Source of the DNA: Acholoe squamosa
Lineage: Eukaryota > Annelida > Polychaeta > Phyllodocida > Polynoidae
Direction of reading: 5' to 3'
Assembly (NCBI GenBank): GCA_949317995.1
Contig: OX439048.1
Span: forward strand, 28,649,495-28,713,494
Length of the DNA: 64,000 nt
Shown here: piece after piece, positions 9,301-21,916 of the stretch
Layout of the letters: each line of letters starts with the position of its first letter
Position numbering within the stretch: the stretch's first letter is position 1
Made by a program: the position numbers and the translations under genes
Notes under the pieces: generated by a model
Told to the model about the DNA's origin: nothing
What the model saw: the letters and a program-made list of their open reading frames with translations, nothing else
Databases searched by the model: none

Positions 9301-10800
9301 ACCAATCTTTTTTTTTTTGACTAACTACTTATAAACACAAAAGTCAATCCTTCACATCAGCTGTGTGCCACGTCTCGACTTTACAGTAAAAATGGGAACA
9401 ACATTACTGTGCGGGTACCGATGTGAAGTGTGTTCTCAAAGATTTTTTCAAACTTATCTTCACTATAACCACAGTCGTTGCATGCAGAACCCAGCTCCAT
9501 ATATGTCCACAGATAATATCGTGCTTTCGACTTGACGCTGATACACTGGCTCTAACAGTTTTTTGGTTGATGAGAAAATTTTTTAACGTGTCTTTATGAC
9601 TTTTCTATCATTTAAATTCTCTAAATCTTTAAAACTAAACGTGGGTGAATATGTTAATTAGCTAAATTAGCATAATTTTCTTATTCTTTTGCCTATCAAC
9701 AAAAATACCTACTCCTGTTAGTTTCAGGGGAATGGTTTGCTAAATATGGGTAGGTATGACCATTTCTGAATGGTGATAAGCTCTACGCCTAATTGGTTGT
9801 GAGATACATCTATAATTAGCATAATTTACGTTGATTAGCTAAATTAGCATAATTTTCTTATTCTTTTGCCTATAACTTTTGATCTAGAAATGGTATTTTT
9901 GTTCTGTTTTCACCATAGTAAACCTGGTGAAAAAATTCTTTCGAATGAGATCATTGATTTTCCTATTTAGAATGGAAATCATGTTTCCATGGTAACAGAA
10001 ATCAACGAAAATAACTATTTAGGCCCAAAAACGTTCTTTTTACAAGCCTAATTTAACATTCTATCAAAAATTATTGAATTCTCCATAGAAAAGTACCCTA
10101 TAATTGTTTTAGGCATATCTTTCCTATTCTAGCCCATAGTGGTGCCCCTGGTGGCTAAAACAGGTACTAAATCCCGCAGGAACCCCATTTCTGCTTGCTG
10201 GCTCACATATTCATGGCAAGAACGACAATACACAATTTCACATGGTCACCAAAAATCTTTTTTTTTTGACTAACTTCTTATAAACACAAAAGTCAAGACT
10301 TCACATCGGCTGTGTGCCACATCTCGACTTCACAGTAAAAATGGGAACAACATAACCAGTTTAAATTCTCTAAATCTTTAAAATTAAACGTGGGTGACTA
10401 AAAGTTGTGTAAGGTAGGTGAAATTATCAAAAAAACGGTAAAAAATCCTTGTCCCAACATTGCCACAGAACCAACGTCATTTTTTGACTGACTTTTCACA
10501 GTAAAAATGGGAACAACATAACCATAGCCGTTGCATGCAGGACCCAGCTCCTTGTATGTCCACAGATAATATCGTGCTTTTGACTTGACGCTGATACACT
10601 GGCTCTATCAGTTTTTTCGTTGGTGAGAAAATTTTTGAACCTGTCTTTATGACTTTTGTATAGTTTAAATTCTCTAAATCTTTAAAATTAAACGTGGGTG
10701 ACTAAATTTTAAAGTTGTGTAAGGTAGGTGAAATTATCAAAAAAATGGTAAAATCCTTGTCCCAACATTGCCACAGAACCATTGTCATTTTCTCACAGAT
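9301..10800. repeat. cluster of duplicated AT-rich segments
   Basis: A segment with TTTTTTGACTAACT(A/T)CTTATAAACAC, GCTGTGTGCCAC(G/A)TCTCGACTT and CAGTAAAAATGGGAACAACAT occurs at about 9307-9405 and 10260-10362. A shortened form lies near 10490-10520. The following block, including ATAATATCGTGCTTT(C/T)GACTTGACGC and AAACGTGGGTGA, occurs at 9505-9650 and 10565-10700. TAGCTAAATTAGCATAATTTTC is at about 9658 and 9836. No coding capacity. Looks like segmental duplication within one old repeat. Confidence 0.65.
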
Positions 10801-10805
10801 TCCTT

Positions 10806-10982
10806 GTGAGTGAGTGAGTAATAGGTGTTTAACGCCAATTCGACAGCTCCGGTCATATTCATGGCGAGAATGACGTTACACAATTTCACAGAGGCATGTG
10901 TCAGTGTCCACGCATATGTGTACCACACACACCTGAGGGAATAGAAAAAAGGAGAAAATAGGTCCTTTTAAGTGGGTAAGAA
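10806..10982 (-). repeat. (CACT)n-tail retroposon
   Basis: Member of the family complete at 23215-23400. On the plus strand it starts GTGAGTGAGTGAGTAATAGG, runs through GTTTAACGCCAATTCGACAGC, CATGGCGAGAATGACGTTAC and GTGTACCACACACACC, and ends near TTTTAAGTGGGTAAG. The true orientation is taken as minus because the simple CACT tract then lies at the 3' end. Confidence 0.75.
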
Positions 10983-11370
10983 AAGTCCAGAGATTCCTTG
11001 TACCACAGTGTGTACTGTACTGCTTCATTTTAGAAACTACACTGATTCACTATATTGTAACAACGGTGGTTCATTGTTCAGTTTAACGAGAATCCATTAT
11101 AGGAATTGTTGATATTTTTAAAGTGAATATTCACTGCGAGAAAATTCTGATTAGACATCACTGTCACAAATGGGGACATGTGTCCATGTCTGTGCATATG
11201 AACAGCGGTGCACCCAATATAGAGTTAAGTTGGAGAACTAATCCGCCAGGGCTACCCTACTGGTGACACCTGGGGATATATACATAGGTAGGTCTACACC
11301 CTACTCACTCATCAGGTCTAATAGTATCCACACTGAAGGGCACTTTACTGAGGGGTACAGCTGACACTTT
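10983..11370. other. unassigned DNA
   Basis: No coding frame or repeat recognised. Confidence 0.4.
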
Positions 11371-11576
11371 CTAGGTGCCTGATATCCATGGATATCAGAC
11401 ACCCAGTGCCTGTTATCCATGGATATCAGGCACACCTTACATGTCATATCTCACATGTTAAAACCTGTGAGAATTTCATTGCCAGAGGTACGGGTCGAAC
11501 CCATACTCTACTGATCCCAAATCCAACTCCCTATGCAGTGCGCCACTGGGACTGATGAGAAAGATTGTGTGTTTGC

Positions 11577-11635
<59 letters not shown>

Positions 11636-11700
11636 GTCATAGGTTGGGCTTGGTTAGGAGCGACCCTCACCTGTAGATGGTGAACACTCATCATCAGACT
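11371..11700 (+). repeat. composite tRNA-like repeat, partial copy C1
   Basis: Contains the palindromes TGATATCCATGGATATCA (about 11379-11450) and the CACATGTTAAAACCTGTGAG segment. A minus-strand tRNA-like block (about 11487-11555) has a box B-like GGGTCGAACCC and a TGCAGTGCGCCACTGGGAC segment. A (TA)n tract follows at 11580-11633. The same string recurs about 557 bp downstream as copy C2, so this is a local duplication of one family member. Confidence 0.7.
11580..11633. repeat. (TA)n microsatellite
   Basis: About 27 uninterrupted TA units inside the composite repeat. The paralogous position in copy C2 (12134-12151) has only about nine units, so the tract has expanded. Confidence 0.95.
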
Positions 11701-11839
11701 CAAGAGTGGACACTAACATGTCAGCCCTGAAATAACCATGGCTATTTGACTTAAAAAGAAGTATTGCTGTCTCTGTGTATACTATCAGTTAGGAATTAAT
11801 CATAACCAAGTTTTTGGGGGTAGGCAAACAGAGGGGTTA

Positions 11840-12545
11840 TTATGTTTCTTTCATTTTGGGTGCTTTTTCTGGATATTCCCTTTCTGATACCTGTCGATAT
11901 TGCACACCATGATGCATGCATCATGACTTTGTATGGCATGCCTGATATCCATGGATATCAGTGCCTGTTATCCATGGATATCAGGTACAACTTACATGTC
12001 ATATCTCACATGTTAAAACCTGTGAGAATTTCATTGCCAGAGGTACGGGTCGAACCCATACTCTACTGATCCCAAATCCAACTCCCTATGCAGTGCGCCA
12101 CTGGGACTGATGAGAAAGATTGTGTGTTTGCCTGTATATATATATATATAATGTCATAGGTTGGGCTTGGTTAGGAGCGACCCCAGCATTTGGCGTGTGC
12201 AAGGTTAGAATGGCATTGTAATTATAGAGGCAATCATACCAGTAGCAGACCGCAACAACTCCCAGATGCCTGTGACGATGGTATAGTGGATAGCATGTCA
12301 GGCTCCAAACCCTGGGTGCAGGCATTTGCCTCCTGGCCTGGTCCATCTATTTTGCAGTGCAAGCTGTCAAACCTTGTGTTTACACACACTATGGCAGGAT
12401 TCGAGTACCATGGGGAGATGAATGATTTTTTTTTTCAAATTGAATTTATTGATATTTTATTGATTATCTATTGATTAATCATGCAATGCACCTAATGTGT
12501 TATTGGCTGATACATGTGACTCGTCACATGTTAGGCATTGATTAC
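11840..12545 (+). repeat. composite tRNA-like repeat, copy C2
   Basis: Most complete plus-strand copy in this area. The start has TTTTGGGTGCTTTTTCTGGATATTCCC (11855-11881), then AATATCGACAGG-type sequence on the other strand. Palindromes TGATATCCATGGATATCA lie at 11941-11984. A minus-strand tRNA-like block spans 12043-12110, with short (TA)n at 12134. A plus-strand tRNA-like block has GGTATAGTGGATAGCATG (about 12278-12330). A box-B-like GGATTCGAGTACCATGG is at 12396. The AT-rich stretch ends in a short hairpin ACATGTGAC-TC-GTCACATGT (12512-12531). Confidence 0.7.
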
Positions 12546-13559
12546 TTGTTCATGACATATCAAAAAGTCTTGTGGCGTGTGTAGTATAATGTACCCCCAC
12601 TCATTCAAAGGTTATTTTGGAGAGGGGTAAGGCATGTTCCAGATGATTATCCAATAAATCAGGAGAGATTGCCAAGCATTCTGCATGTGGCACAACCTAT
12701 ACTCATATGTGCCAAGTTAATATCACCCTCGAGTCATGAACACTTATTGATTGCTGGACACAGAAAGGTGCTTTCCCTCCTTCCCCATGTGAATAATGCA
12801 TTCGGTATGAGCTCAGTCTATGAACGAATGAATTGGAATATTGACCATTAGGTTAATCTTCCATTTACACTTATTCTGATTAATTGTCAGGAAGGTCTCT
12901 TGGAAGGGCCGTAAAGGAGTTTATTGGAGTTATTCCATGGCCGTTTGGGCACTGCTGGAAATATGTTATCATGCCCTGTGTACACATAGGATGTATCTGC
13001 TGGGATATCATGTTAGTCGCCAATGTGTAGTCCATTTCCTGTAACCATGGCATCAAAGAAAGTTTTTTTTTCAGATTGCATATAGGCAGTTCCTGCATGA
13101 GGCCAGCAAGGGATGTATATTCTCTGAATTAATAGAGATGATCGATGGTGTTATTTGTTCAATCTTATAGAAAAGGCATTGGAGAGTAGTGGAAAAGTTG
13201 TAAACCTTTTCTATCTGAAGACACGATCACTGATCTGACCGATGACAAAAAGAGTACCGTAGGCTTTCACTGTTTGATGGATGAGGGCTGATGCCAACAG
13301 GTTTTCAAATGCTCCAATTTCTTAAAACGTCTAGAATTAGATCTGCTACCAAAGGGAAAGGTGCCCTAAAAGAAACTGGGCTAGTTTTACCTCTGCGTTT
13401 GAGTTGTCCTGTCAGGCCTGGGCTTGCCACATGGGAAACGTCTGGAAATTCTGAATCCAATAAGTGTCTTTCAGTTTTGCTGTTTGCTGGTACAGCCTGG
13501 GGGTATTGAAAAAAATAGTTTGACTAAACAGGCAAAAACGCTCATCAAAGTTTTATAGC
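12546..13559. other. unassigned DNA, no recognised gene
   Basis: Contains frames of 60-75 codons on both strands, for example 12880-13098 minus and 13291-13509 plus. None shows a domain I recognise, and none has splice-flanked continuation. I see no repeat match elsewhere in the window. Confidence 0.4.
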
Positions 13560-13579
13560 TTATATTTATATAGCGCTCA

Positions 13580-14060
13580 AATGTTCTAAACCAAATTGTA
13601 TTGGCTATGTTGCTCACGATAACTAAGAGCATAGCTAGAAACGGGTAAATTGCCATTTTACCCATCATTTAATGCCCCAAATAAGAAAATTAAGTTTATT
13701 CTTGTAGTATATTCTCATTTCAAGGGTCCAAACACTTAAGTTACAAACAGGATCATGTCAAAATCATTTTCATGAGAAAGATATTTTCTGAGAAAGGATT
13801 AAAAATAGTCTGTTGACTTCCAAAACCTTTGCCCATAATAACCTCGTCATATGGCTAGAATGTTCCTAAAATTCGACATGAAGGCCTATTTTTGGCCTAT
13901 TTTCAGAATCATCACATTTCTTCAAGAATAAGTCAAACTTTACCATTTCTCAGAGTCTGACATATAGGAGGTAGTCTCTTGGGGAAACAGAATTATTGGA
14001 GTCTATCTTCGATTTCCTATATATGGTGAGCTTCCAAACATGAGGGAAAATACAAGAAAT
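13580..14060 (+). repeat. old dispersed repeat, copy 1
   Basis: Diverged inverted match to about 35200-35720. Shared landmarks are GCTAGAAAC, GCCATTTTACCCAT(C/A)AT, TTTCAAGGGTCCAAA, GTCAAAAT(C/T)ATTTTCAT and the block around ATATGGCTA. The match appears to resume at about 15300-15475, so this copy is interrupted by the sequence at roughly 14060-15290. Confidence 0.5.
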
Positions 14061-14537
14061 ATCATACCAATTTAAACAATATTTAATCAAAAAAATCATA
14101 AAAAATGTAAAATAATGTTATTTTTTCATTGAAAACCTACTTTTGAGATTTTTCCATGCAAAGAAATATGGCAGAAAAAAAATTCTGTGTATTTGGTCCA
14201 TTTTCAACAAATATACTGGTTGCCATGTCAACCAAAGTACTAAAAATAGTGATTTTTTCATGAATTTGGTTGCCATGGTAATCAAATGGAAATGGTACCA
14301 TGTGACCATGTGGATTTTTTTATTTTCAGAATTTGAAAATATAAAAGAATAGCTACAATATGCACTTTATTTCAACTCAATTGATGAAGGGGTTCCTCAA
14401 ATATGCATGTGTAGGGGACCAGAAATCCCCGTACCTGGTAGATTGACCCTCAGGGGCCAGTTACCTGGTAATCACAGCTCCCCTAGTGTGTATCATATCG
14501 ATCCAGGTGTAGTTGGAAGGTGGAAATATCAGGCAAG

Positions 14538-14607
14538 GGATCGTGGTGTAATGGTTAGCATGCTGGAATGTCATGCCAGAGATCCGGGTTCGAGTCCCAG
14601 TGATCCT
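14538..14607 (+). tRNA. tRNA-Asp-like sequence (pseudo-tRNA)
   Basis: The acceptor stem GGATCGT pairs with GTGATCC using two G-U pairs. Box A is TGGTGTAATGGTTAGCA. The anticodon stem CTGGA/GCCAG encloses loop ATGTCAT, placing GTC (Asp) at the anticodon. The T arm CCGGG-TTCGAGT-CCCAG has one mismatch. Length is about 70 nt. Because it sits inside a TIR-bounded repeat and has a second, deleted copy nearby, it is more likely a mobile-element promoter than a working tRNA gene. Confidence 0.5.
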
Positions 14608-14984
14608 AGATATTTTCACCGTCCTCTACACTGGTAGGATCACCGAGCCGGTCCTCGCGCGACTTAATAGGGGGATCGGGGGAACTTGGTGCCTGGGCCG
14701 GTATGATACAGATATGCTTCGACCCTGCCAGTACTATGTACTGGTAGGTCAACTGGGAATCAGGAGTGCCTCAACACTGCTTGATAAAGCCCAACCAATC
14801 TGGTTGGGAGGAATACTTGATGCTGGTTGGCCATGGTTGAAGCTGGTTGGGAGGGGTGTAGGGGACCAGAAATCCCCATACCTGGTAGATTGACCCTCAG
14901 GGGCCAGTTACCTGGTAATCACTGCTCCCCTAGTGTGTATCATACTGATCCAGGTGTAGTTGGAAGGTGGAAATATCAGGCAAG

Positions 14985-15045
14985 GGATCGTGGTGTAATG
15001 GTTAGCTGGAATGTCAGAGATCCGGGTTCGAGTCCCGGTGATCCT
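14985..15045 (+). pseudogene. deleted tRNA-Asp-like sequence
   Basis: Copy of 14538-14607 with an intact T arm (CCGGGTTCGAGTCCCGG). It has lost ATGC before the anticodon stem and ATGCC after it, so no cloverleaf can form. Confidence 0.6.
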
Positions 15046-15289
15046 AGATATTTTCACCGTCCTCTACACATGTTTGAAGTTTGATTAAATCATCATTTTT
15101 GAGAATATGAATGCTATGTTATCAAAGCTGTATCTCCCTTTATCACGATAGATACGGACAATCAGGATTCTGGGATTTTATACCCATGTGTTTAGCTGAG
15201 ACCACCACCATTGCACTTCTAGTAGGAATATCAACATGATTCAAACAGTTTTTAAAAGGTAATGACACCCCCTAAGGCCCAAAATTTAG

Positions 15290-17303
15290 TGTAAAACACT
15301 AAAGACCTGAATGTGTTGGAGTTCTATGGATGAGGTTTCATATTTCTGTGATAAATGGTTGGTATGAAGTAAAATAGATAATTTTTCCACTTTGATTCTC
15401 ATTTTAGAGAGATAAATTGAAATTCTTTTAAAATTCTATATTTAAAAAGGTAGCTTGGGATTTAGTGCAGGGTCCTATGTTAGGAAAACAGGATTTGCGT
15501 AAACTGGATGTTAGTGCTCAACAACTAGCAATAACTTTGTTCAGCAAGCCTTTAGGAGTTCAGAAATACATATTATGAATTTTTCTTTTCAAGTAAAGCC
15601 TGAAAACAACAACACTTAAAATGAATTGAAAAATGACTAAAACATTGAAAATTAAGAAAAAAATGATAAAACATTCTTTAAAATACACGGTGCAGTCTAA
15701 AGCATTAAGCCAACAGTAATGAGATAAACCATTTTGAGAAACATGACCTGTTTGACCTTGACCTAGATAATTAGGCTAGAGGTCACAAAACTCCTTTTCG
15801 CCATATCTCTGACTCTTGCTGGATTTTTTCTTTGATCTAAACCTCTAAATGGATGATTTGTGAATAGAAGAATTAAATGCAGCAGGTTGAAAACACATGT
15901 GATGGATTTTTATGGCCCAAAATTAATCACAGATGCCTTCACAATTTAACATTAGACTTTTGATTCATGCAAATACTTCTTGGATCCAAAAGATCCAATT
16001 ACAACATGTACAACATTCTTTAACACATCATAAAAGCCAGATATTTGACCTGTGACCTAATTCAGCAGATCGGGGTCATTAATTTCTGTTTTCTTTTACT
16101 AAGCATTTAAAATTTGTATTCACTAGTAGAGAAAAGTGAATAATTCTTTAATACACAAAGTTTTCTATTTTCTACAATTTCTTTCATAATTTTCAGTGTT
16201 TTGTTTTTTTTCGGAAATGTTGTCCTGTTAGCACTACATGCAAAAAAAAATTCACAACATATGTTTCTGAACTGCTAAGATAATGGCCAAAAAATGAGAC
16301 ATCTTGTGAAGCATTAACAGTAAGTATAAGCCAAAATACATAAGGCCCTGCACTAATCCCCACTTTTCCTTTCTTTATTCTATACAACTTAAGCTGCCGA
16401 ATAAAAACAAAAATGAAAATCTTCTGTCGTCTTTACATAAAGAGTAGTGACCAATCTTAAGCATTTAATCTTCTCTTTCATAACCTAATGGCAATCAGGG
16501 AACGTATCTAACATGCTGGTTTGTTGCTAGCATTATTGATTGCTTAGCAGTAGGAGTAGTCAGTCTTCCATAGCAACCAATAACAATTTCATCAATTTTC
16601 CTTACTCTAACCTTTTACTTTAACCAAACCATATAAATAATGCTTGGCGATCAAAAGATATTCATTTGATCAACTTCATATTGAACTGAAATCAGCAGTA
16701 TGATAGCTTTATTGCGAGGATAAGTAGCAAGGAGAGTTTTCCACAGCAATCCTAGATCAGATATCACTTTATATTATGATCTAACCCATGAAAAGAGTGC
16801 TCCTGCCAAATTATAAATAATAACCCAGTGTACCTCTTCTGCGAGTTAAACATGAATAAACAGCGTAGCTTTCTTTCAAAGCAACATTTCCTACGCAGTG
16901 CAGGGATGGACACCCTCGGTCTGGATTCAGTTAAACTACTCTCGGTATATCGAAGGATAAAGTGTGACATAATCATGCATGCAGTCTCAGGACCTATTTG
17001 TTTTGAAGTCACATCATTAAATAACAAGTATCAACAATACGACCAGTTGAGCCAAATGTTGGCTAGCCCTCTCATAAGTTTTGCTTTTGGACCATGGCCC
17101 GTCATGGGGGGAGTGCCTAGACAAGCTCAGAACTATCTGGCTATAAATCATAGAAAGTGACCAGATAGAGGTTCCTGCGAATTATGGGGGTCTGAGAAGA
17201 AAACATGGAGTATCTACGAGTTATTTCTTGTGCATAGTCTACAGGTATTGGGGTAACTGCCTACCAGAAAATTATCATTATCATTATTACTTGAAAAGAG
17301 AAA
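15290..17303. other. mostly unassigned DNA
   Basis: About 15300-15475 matches the old repeat at 35190-35340 in inverse orientation. Beyond that, to 17303, I see AT-rich sequence without recognisable coding frames. Opposed 87- and 110-codon frames overlap at 16764-17160 and look like chance. Confidence 0.4.
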
Positions 17304-17507
17304 TATTCCCTCAAACTCTCACTTTCTCACCGTCATATATATAAATAAATTGAGCATAGACAAGTATTAAACTGCAACCGACATGTTTTGGGCTTTTCAG
17401 CCCTAAGTATTCCCTCAAACTCTCACTTTCTCACCGTCATATATATAAATAAATTGAGCATAGACAAGTATTAAACTGCAACCGACATGTTTCGGGCTAT
17501 TATTATC

Positions 17508-17511
<4 letters not shown>
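17304..17511. repeat. tandem duplication, 104-bp unit
   Basis: TATTCCCTCAAACTCTCACT starts at 17304 and again at 17408. The two units are nearly identical through GCAACCGACATGTTT(T/C)GGGCT. The second unit runs straight into the ATT-rich microsatellite. Confidence 0.9.
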
Positions 17512-17659
<148 letters not shown>

Positions 17660-20149
17660 GAGTTAAAATATGAAATCCGTTGCTATGGCTACACCTAAAA
17701 CATGCATATCCTGGATATTGTGTCCGGGCGAGTGACCATAGGGGGTATTTTACCTTTAGGCCTGCCATGTGAAACTTAATATGCTTTTGATCCACTGATA
17801 TATCATTTTTCTTGTAGTAAGGGGTCCGAGCATTGGGCTTATTGACTTGTACATAATTATATTTACTGAGCTTCTGGCTGAACACCAAGCGAATAACAGG
17901 AATAGAGCACTTGCTCATGACTGTGGCAATGTAATAGACTGTATTGAGATGTACAGGAGCCTTATAGGGCCCGAGCATGACCACGACCATAAGCAAGTGC
18001 CTTATTTCCGAAGCAATTCATTACAAAGGTCAAAGAGGGGGTGTATATTAAAATCAAAGTAAGACTGCACTACTTCTGTTGCATCCAATGTCTGAGACTT
18101 ATCCATTGTCTTGAATATCAATAGTATCTATTATTAATTTTATTCCCTTTTCTCAATCATTCATCTTGACATGTTTTGCTAGACTATGCTTCTCTGTGTA
18201 GATATAACTCACAATGAAGCCTTTAGTCCACTCGAGCATTGTCCCTTTTAGTAGTTTGACATTAAAGCATATATTTAGGTATACTATTATTGTTGCTATG
18301 CTGCAGTGATGTTAACATGGTTTTATGTCCAGTCACCAGACAGTGGTCAACCGATGGTATCCCATCAAGTAGTTGCGGAAAATATGATTGCTGGAAACAT
18401 TCTAGCCACTTGAAACTCAGGAGGGCCTTTATAATGAATTTGTAGACCCCTTTATACACAGCGATAAATGTCTAAAGGTGACTAAATCTTCACCATAAGG
18501 CCCATAGCTAGATTCACTTATGTTCATCTAGGTATTTCAGTGATCTTGCCATAGGATTGCATAAGGTCGGCACACGTATATATATAGAGAGAAAGATCAC
18601 TCAGATTATGGTTTTTGATATTATGGAAGCTATTTCGAACATAATGGTCCAAGCAATATTTCAAAGGTTTTTGGCATTTGAAAAGAAAATGTGACCACTA
18701 GTGCTAAGTAGTGTATATGCTGAAGAATCTTGAACGCTAAAGTCTTACAAAGTACTCTGTGGTAGCCACTCTTTGGTCTAGGGGAAACTCGTTCCATGTC
18801 ATATCTAAAGATTGAGAGTTCCCTTCTTGGCCAGGCTAAGCATTTATTCTATCTATGCCAACAAAGCATATCGAATTCATAAAACTACATTATTGAAACT
18901 CATATGCCCACAGACGTGGCGTACAATATGCCATTTGCCACATCTGTGTACACAACGCTAAGATGAATGATAAATCATCTTCTACTCTGCCACCCTTCAT
19001 GTTTTCACCTCTAAAAGGGTCTGGGTCGGTTTTCAAATTTCAAAAACCAAGGTGACTAGAAAACAATAAGGAAGGTTGATGGGGGCAAACAAAGGCTGTA
19101 GGCCCATGAGTTGAACTGTATGCCCATGCGTGGTACCAAGGACTGGTGGATTCTGAATGAACTAGGCAATGCTCAAAAGCAACTAGACAATGGGCTAACC
19201 TTGTAAGGGAGCCTAGTGTCGATGAAACCACACCTTCGATATATTATCTGGAGTCTGGCTATCTATAGTGCTTGCTATAACTCTTTCTCTTTCACGTGTG
19301 TAAAAACATGATTATGTTTTCCTCTTTTCCAGTCGGAAGTCAGGACCTGGTGTTCATCATATCTGACAAGCATCTTCCTCAACATCCGGTCTCTTGCCAT
19401 TTGGAATAGACAAAGGACTGTCACAATCAACAAAGATGGATTAAAGGAACTCCCAGAAATCATCTCCTGTCGGTAGACTGGATAGAAGCTTTCAGACGAC
19501 ACTCTCACGGGTAAGATCATTCGGTAACTTAAGTACGGGCCAATAAGTCGAGGGGAGTAGAAAGGGAAAAATTGCTTTATCAGTTGACATGGAAGAAGCG
19601 CAATGTAGTCTCTGTCTGTAGAACAGGATAAGGATCGATGGAACAAACATTTGAAGACACTTCTTTTTGTTTGCTGTGGTAATGATATTGAATCACAGGA
19701 TTGTTGTTCATTGGATCCAATCCACAGCAACCCGGCGTCTTTTTGCAGGGTGGTAAATCAGCACTGGTTGATTTGAAATGGCAGATTATCTCAGTGTTCA
19801 CAGAACCCATAATTAAGTAGAGAGTGCCTTATAAACAATACACTATGAAAGGGGTATTGCTTGATGGAAGCATTATGTATTGGCATTAAAATATAGCCCC
19901 TTTAAATGAAGACTGTGTACAACCTGCTCTCATTAACCTGTATCACATATTACAAGGTGTGTTCCGATTTTGTGCTAGATACCATGGAAACTGCAAAGCC
20001 TAAAGATGACAAATCATACACAAGTGCCTTTCCCTTTGGACCATCGTAGATCATAGTCGTTTTTGACCTGTTCCCACATTCTACACTACATATCTCTACA
20101 ATCGGCTAGCAGTTATAAGTTCGTGTGCAAGCAGAAGAGCGGTTGGGAT
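17660..20149. other. unassigned DNA, no recognised gene
   Basis: The longest open frame is 151 codons (19275-19730, minus). I recognise no domain in it, and a second frame overlaps it on the same strand. No repeat structure was seen. Confidence 0.4.
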
Positions 20150-21030
20150 CAATTATTCAGGATTTCTTAAATATATTTTGAATTGGTGCTCTCTTTATTG
20201 CCAACGGCTGCTTCAGACACAGTGAGACTGAACTCCCCTGCCGCCTCACAGTACAAAGAGCTACTTCTGTGGTCACATCAGCCATAGCTCCATTGCTTGC
20301 ATGTGAGATCTGTGACCCAAGTTGGGGGCCTTTGGCATTTCTATTTAGAGCCAATGGAGTAGAAGAAGGTGTTGTTGGCCAATTAGTAGGGAGGCAAAAT
20401 TTCAAAAGGGGCTTAGAAATCTCCTTATGAGGGACGGAATGCTAAGGGGTGGCATCCATGCCAGACTTGAAGTCCGGTCCATAATGATCAGCTTTCAGGT
20501 GGATGACATGCGCACAAATAATTTTTTTGGGACTCATTGGTGACATCTTGATTTTTCTCAAATGCATGCTAGGCCTAATATAGGCCTACTTTAGGTTGTC
20601 ATTACCATAATTCACTGTTTATGCAAGGCTGTTCTCCCTCTCCTGTCCATATATATAAGACTACCATAGGTGTGGACAAGGAAGCCATTACCAAAATTGA
20701 CAGTTTTCACCATATCTTTGCTATTACCATAAATACTTGCGTAGAAGACGCGGTTTATACACCAGAATTACACGATGTGTGTCCTATAGAATCTAGCTCA
20801 AGTCGGGCTGTGTCCTATATGCGAGGATTTTACACTATAAAACAGTAATAAAACTGCACAAATTTGACCCCAGTTGCATTCTATATGATTTAGCCTAATC
20901 CAGGGTGCGTCCTATATGCAAGGGGCATCCTATACGCAAGGATTTACGATAGTGCAGTTAGACACTCACTTTATCTGACTGTGTCCACATTTTCAGGGTC
21001 TAGGAACATAATAGGGGCATCAATCTTCCT
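20150..21030 (-). repeat. dispersed repeat, inverted partner of 23990-24860
   Basis: Shares blocks with 23990-24860 in reverse: TAGTAGGGAGGCAAAAT, the GGCATCCATGCCAGACTTGA segment, the TAGGCCTAATATAGGCCTA segment, CTCTCCTGTCCATATATATAAG and AAAATTGACAGTTTTCACCATATC. The internal part is built from diverged units of roughly 150 bp. No coding capacity was seen. Confidence 0.65.
20726..20950. mobile_element. small TIR MITE nested in repeat
   Basis: Left end ACCATAAATACTTGCGTAGAAGACGC is nearly the reverse complement of GCATCCTATACGCAAGGATTTACGAT at the right end. Internal TCCTATATGCGAGGATTTTAC and TCCTATATGCAAGG echo the ends. It interrupts the surrounding repeat at CTATTACCAT. Confidence 0.6.
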
Positions 21031-21916
21031 CTCCTTTACCTATTTATTGGCCTAGACCTATTTATTGGCATAGACCTAAGACAGGCTAGCCATGAGGAAC
21101 TACCAAGATTCAAAACTTTTACTGTATGTCAAAGTGGACATCCCAAAGATACGTAGTTATGGTGAATAAATAGATACTTTTAGGATTAGGTAATAAGATT
21201 AGTCCTTCTTATCATTGTATCCATGTTTTTCCCAGGTTTTTGTATTTCTGCTTGTTTTTGCTGTTTTTTTCCATTACGTGACTGTTTTTTTAGTACTTAC
21301 TAAAGTGCAGTTTTAAATATAGTGTGACCATTTTAGGGTTAATGTAGTCTAGAATTAAATGAAGATGTCCCTGGAGATGAGCGTGTATTTGATATTTTGA
21401 GTTAAGCTCAGCATAGCTGAGATGAATTGTATTGTCATGGTTAATTATTATGATGTAGCAACTAATACGAGGTGATTAGGAGGAGGTGGAGGAGGGCATA
21501 CAGTTCGATGTACCAATGAAGTGCTGGCTGATATTTTGGGCGGGTTGGAGAGGTTTAAAACACTCAGTGACAGCCTAACTAAATAGCTAGCTGTGGCGCA
21601 ATTGGGCATTGTAGGTGTGAGAATGCAATACTTTCCCCAGTACAGGTCACAAATGGTTGCTTCCTGTGTGCCTTATCATAATCAATCCAATGAATCTAAT
21701 AGCTTCACCTTTATCGTTTTGTTCCAAGGAATCATCTATTATATACAAAATGCTTTGTGTCAACATAATATCAATTGCAACAGGGGTATACTTTGATGAT
21801 AGTTCCTCAGTAAAGCAATATTTAGACCAGCTTGCTTTGGCCCTTTATTTATGACCACTGTTGCTTGAGCACTTGTACATTGTCTATCAAAGCACTGGTG
21901 TCTGGTATTCTAAGAA
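21031..21916. other. unassigned DNA
   Basis: A TATTTATTGGC(C/A)TAGACCTA duplication lies near 21045-21080. Otherwise nothing recognised. Confidence 0.4.

Larger units (their letters stand above)
14408..15070 (+). mobile_element. TIR element with two tRNA-Asp-like cores
   Basis: Outer ends are TGTGTAGGGGAC (14408) and GTCCTCTACACA (ending 15070), inverted with one mismatch. The same ends occur internally at about 14620-14631 and 14856-14866. This splits the region into copy 1 (14408-14631), a spacer (14632-14855) and copy 2 (14856-15070). Both copies share about 120 bp, then a tRNA-like core, then TATTTTCACCGTCCTCTACAC. The combination of short TIRs with a tRNA-shaped core is unusual; a SINE-derived composite is the alternative. 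Confidence 0.65.

Noticed and set aside
12880-13098. Possible piggyBac transposase fragment
   Set aside because: The similarity was only a vague impression of residues; no catalytic aspartates or neighbouring motifs were found.
14538-14607. Functional tRNA-Asp gene
   Set aside because: A cloverleaf with GTC is possible, but mismatches in the anticodon and T stems, the enclosing repeat and the deleted second copy argue for a mobile-element promoter.
19275-19730. 151-codon minus-strand frame
   Set aside because: No domain, a competing overlapping frame on the same strand, and no splice-consistent extension seen.
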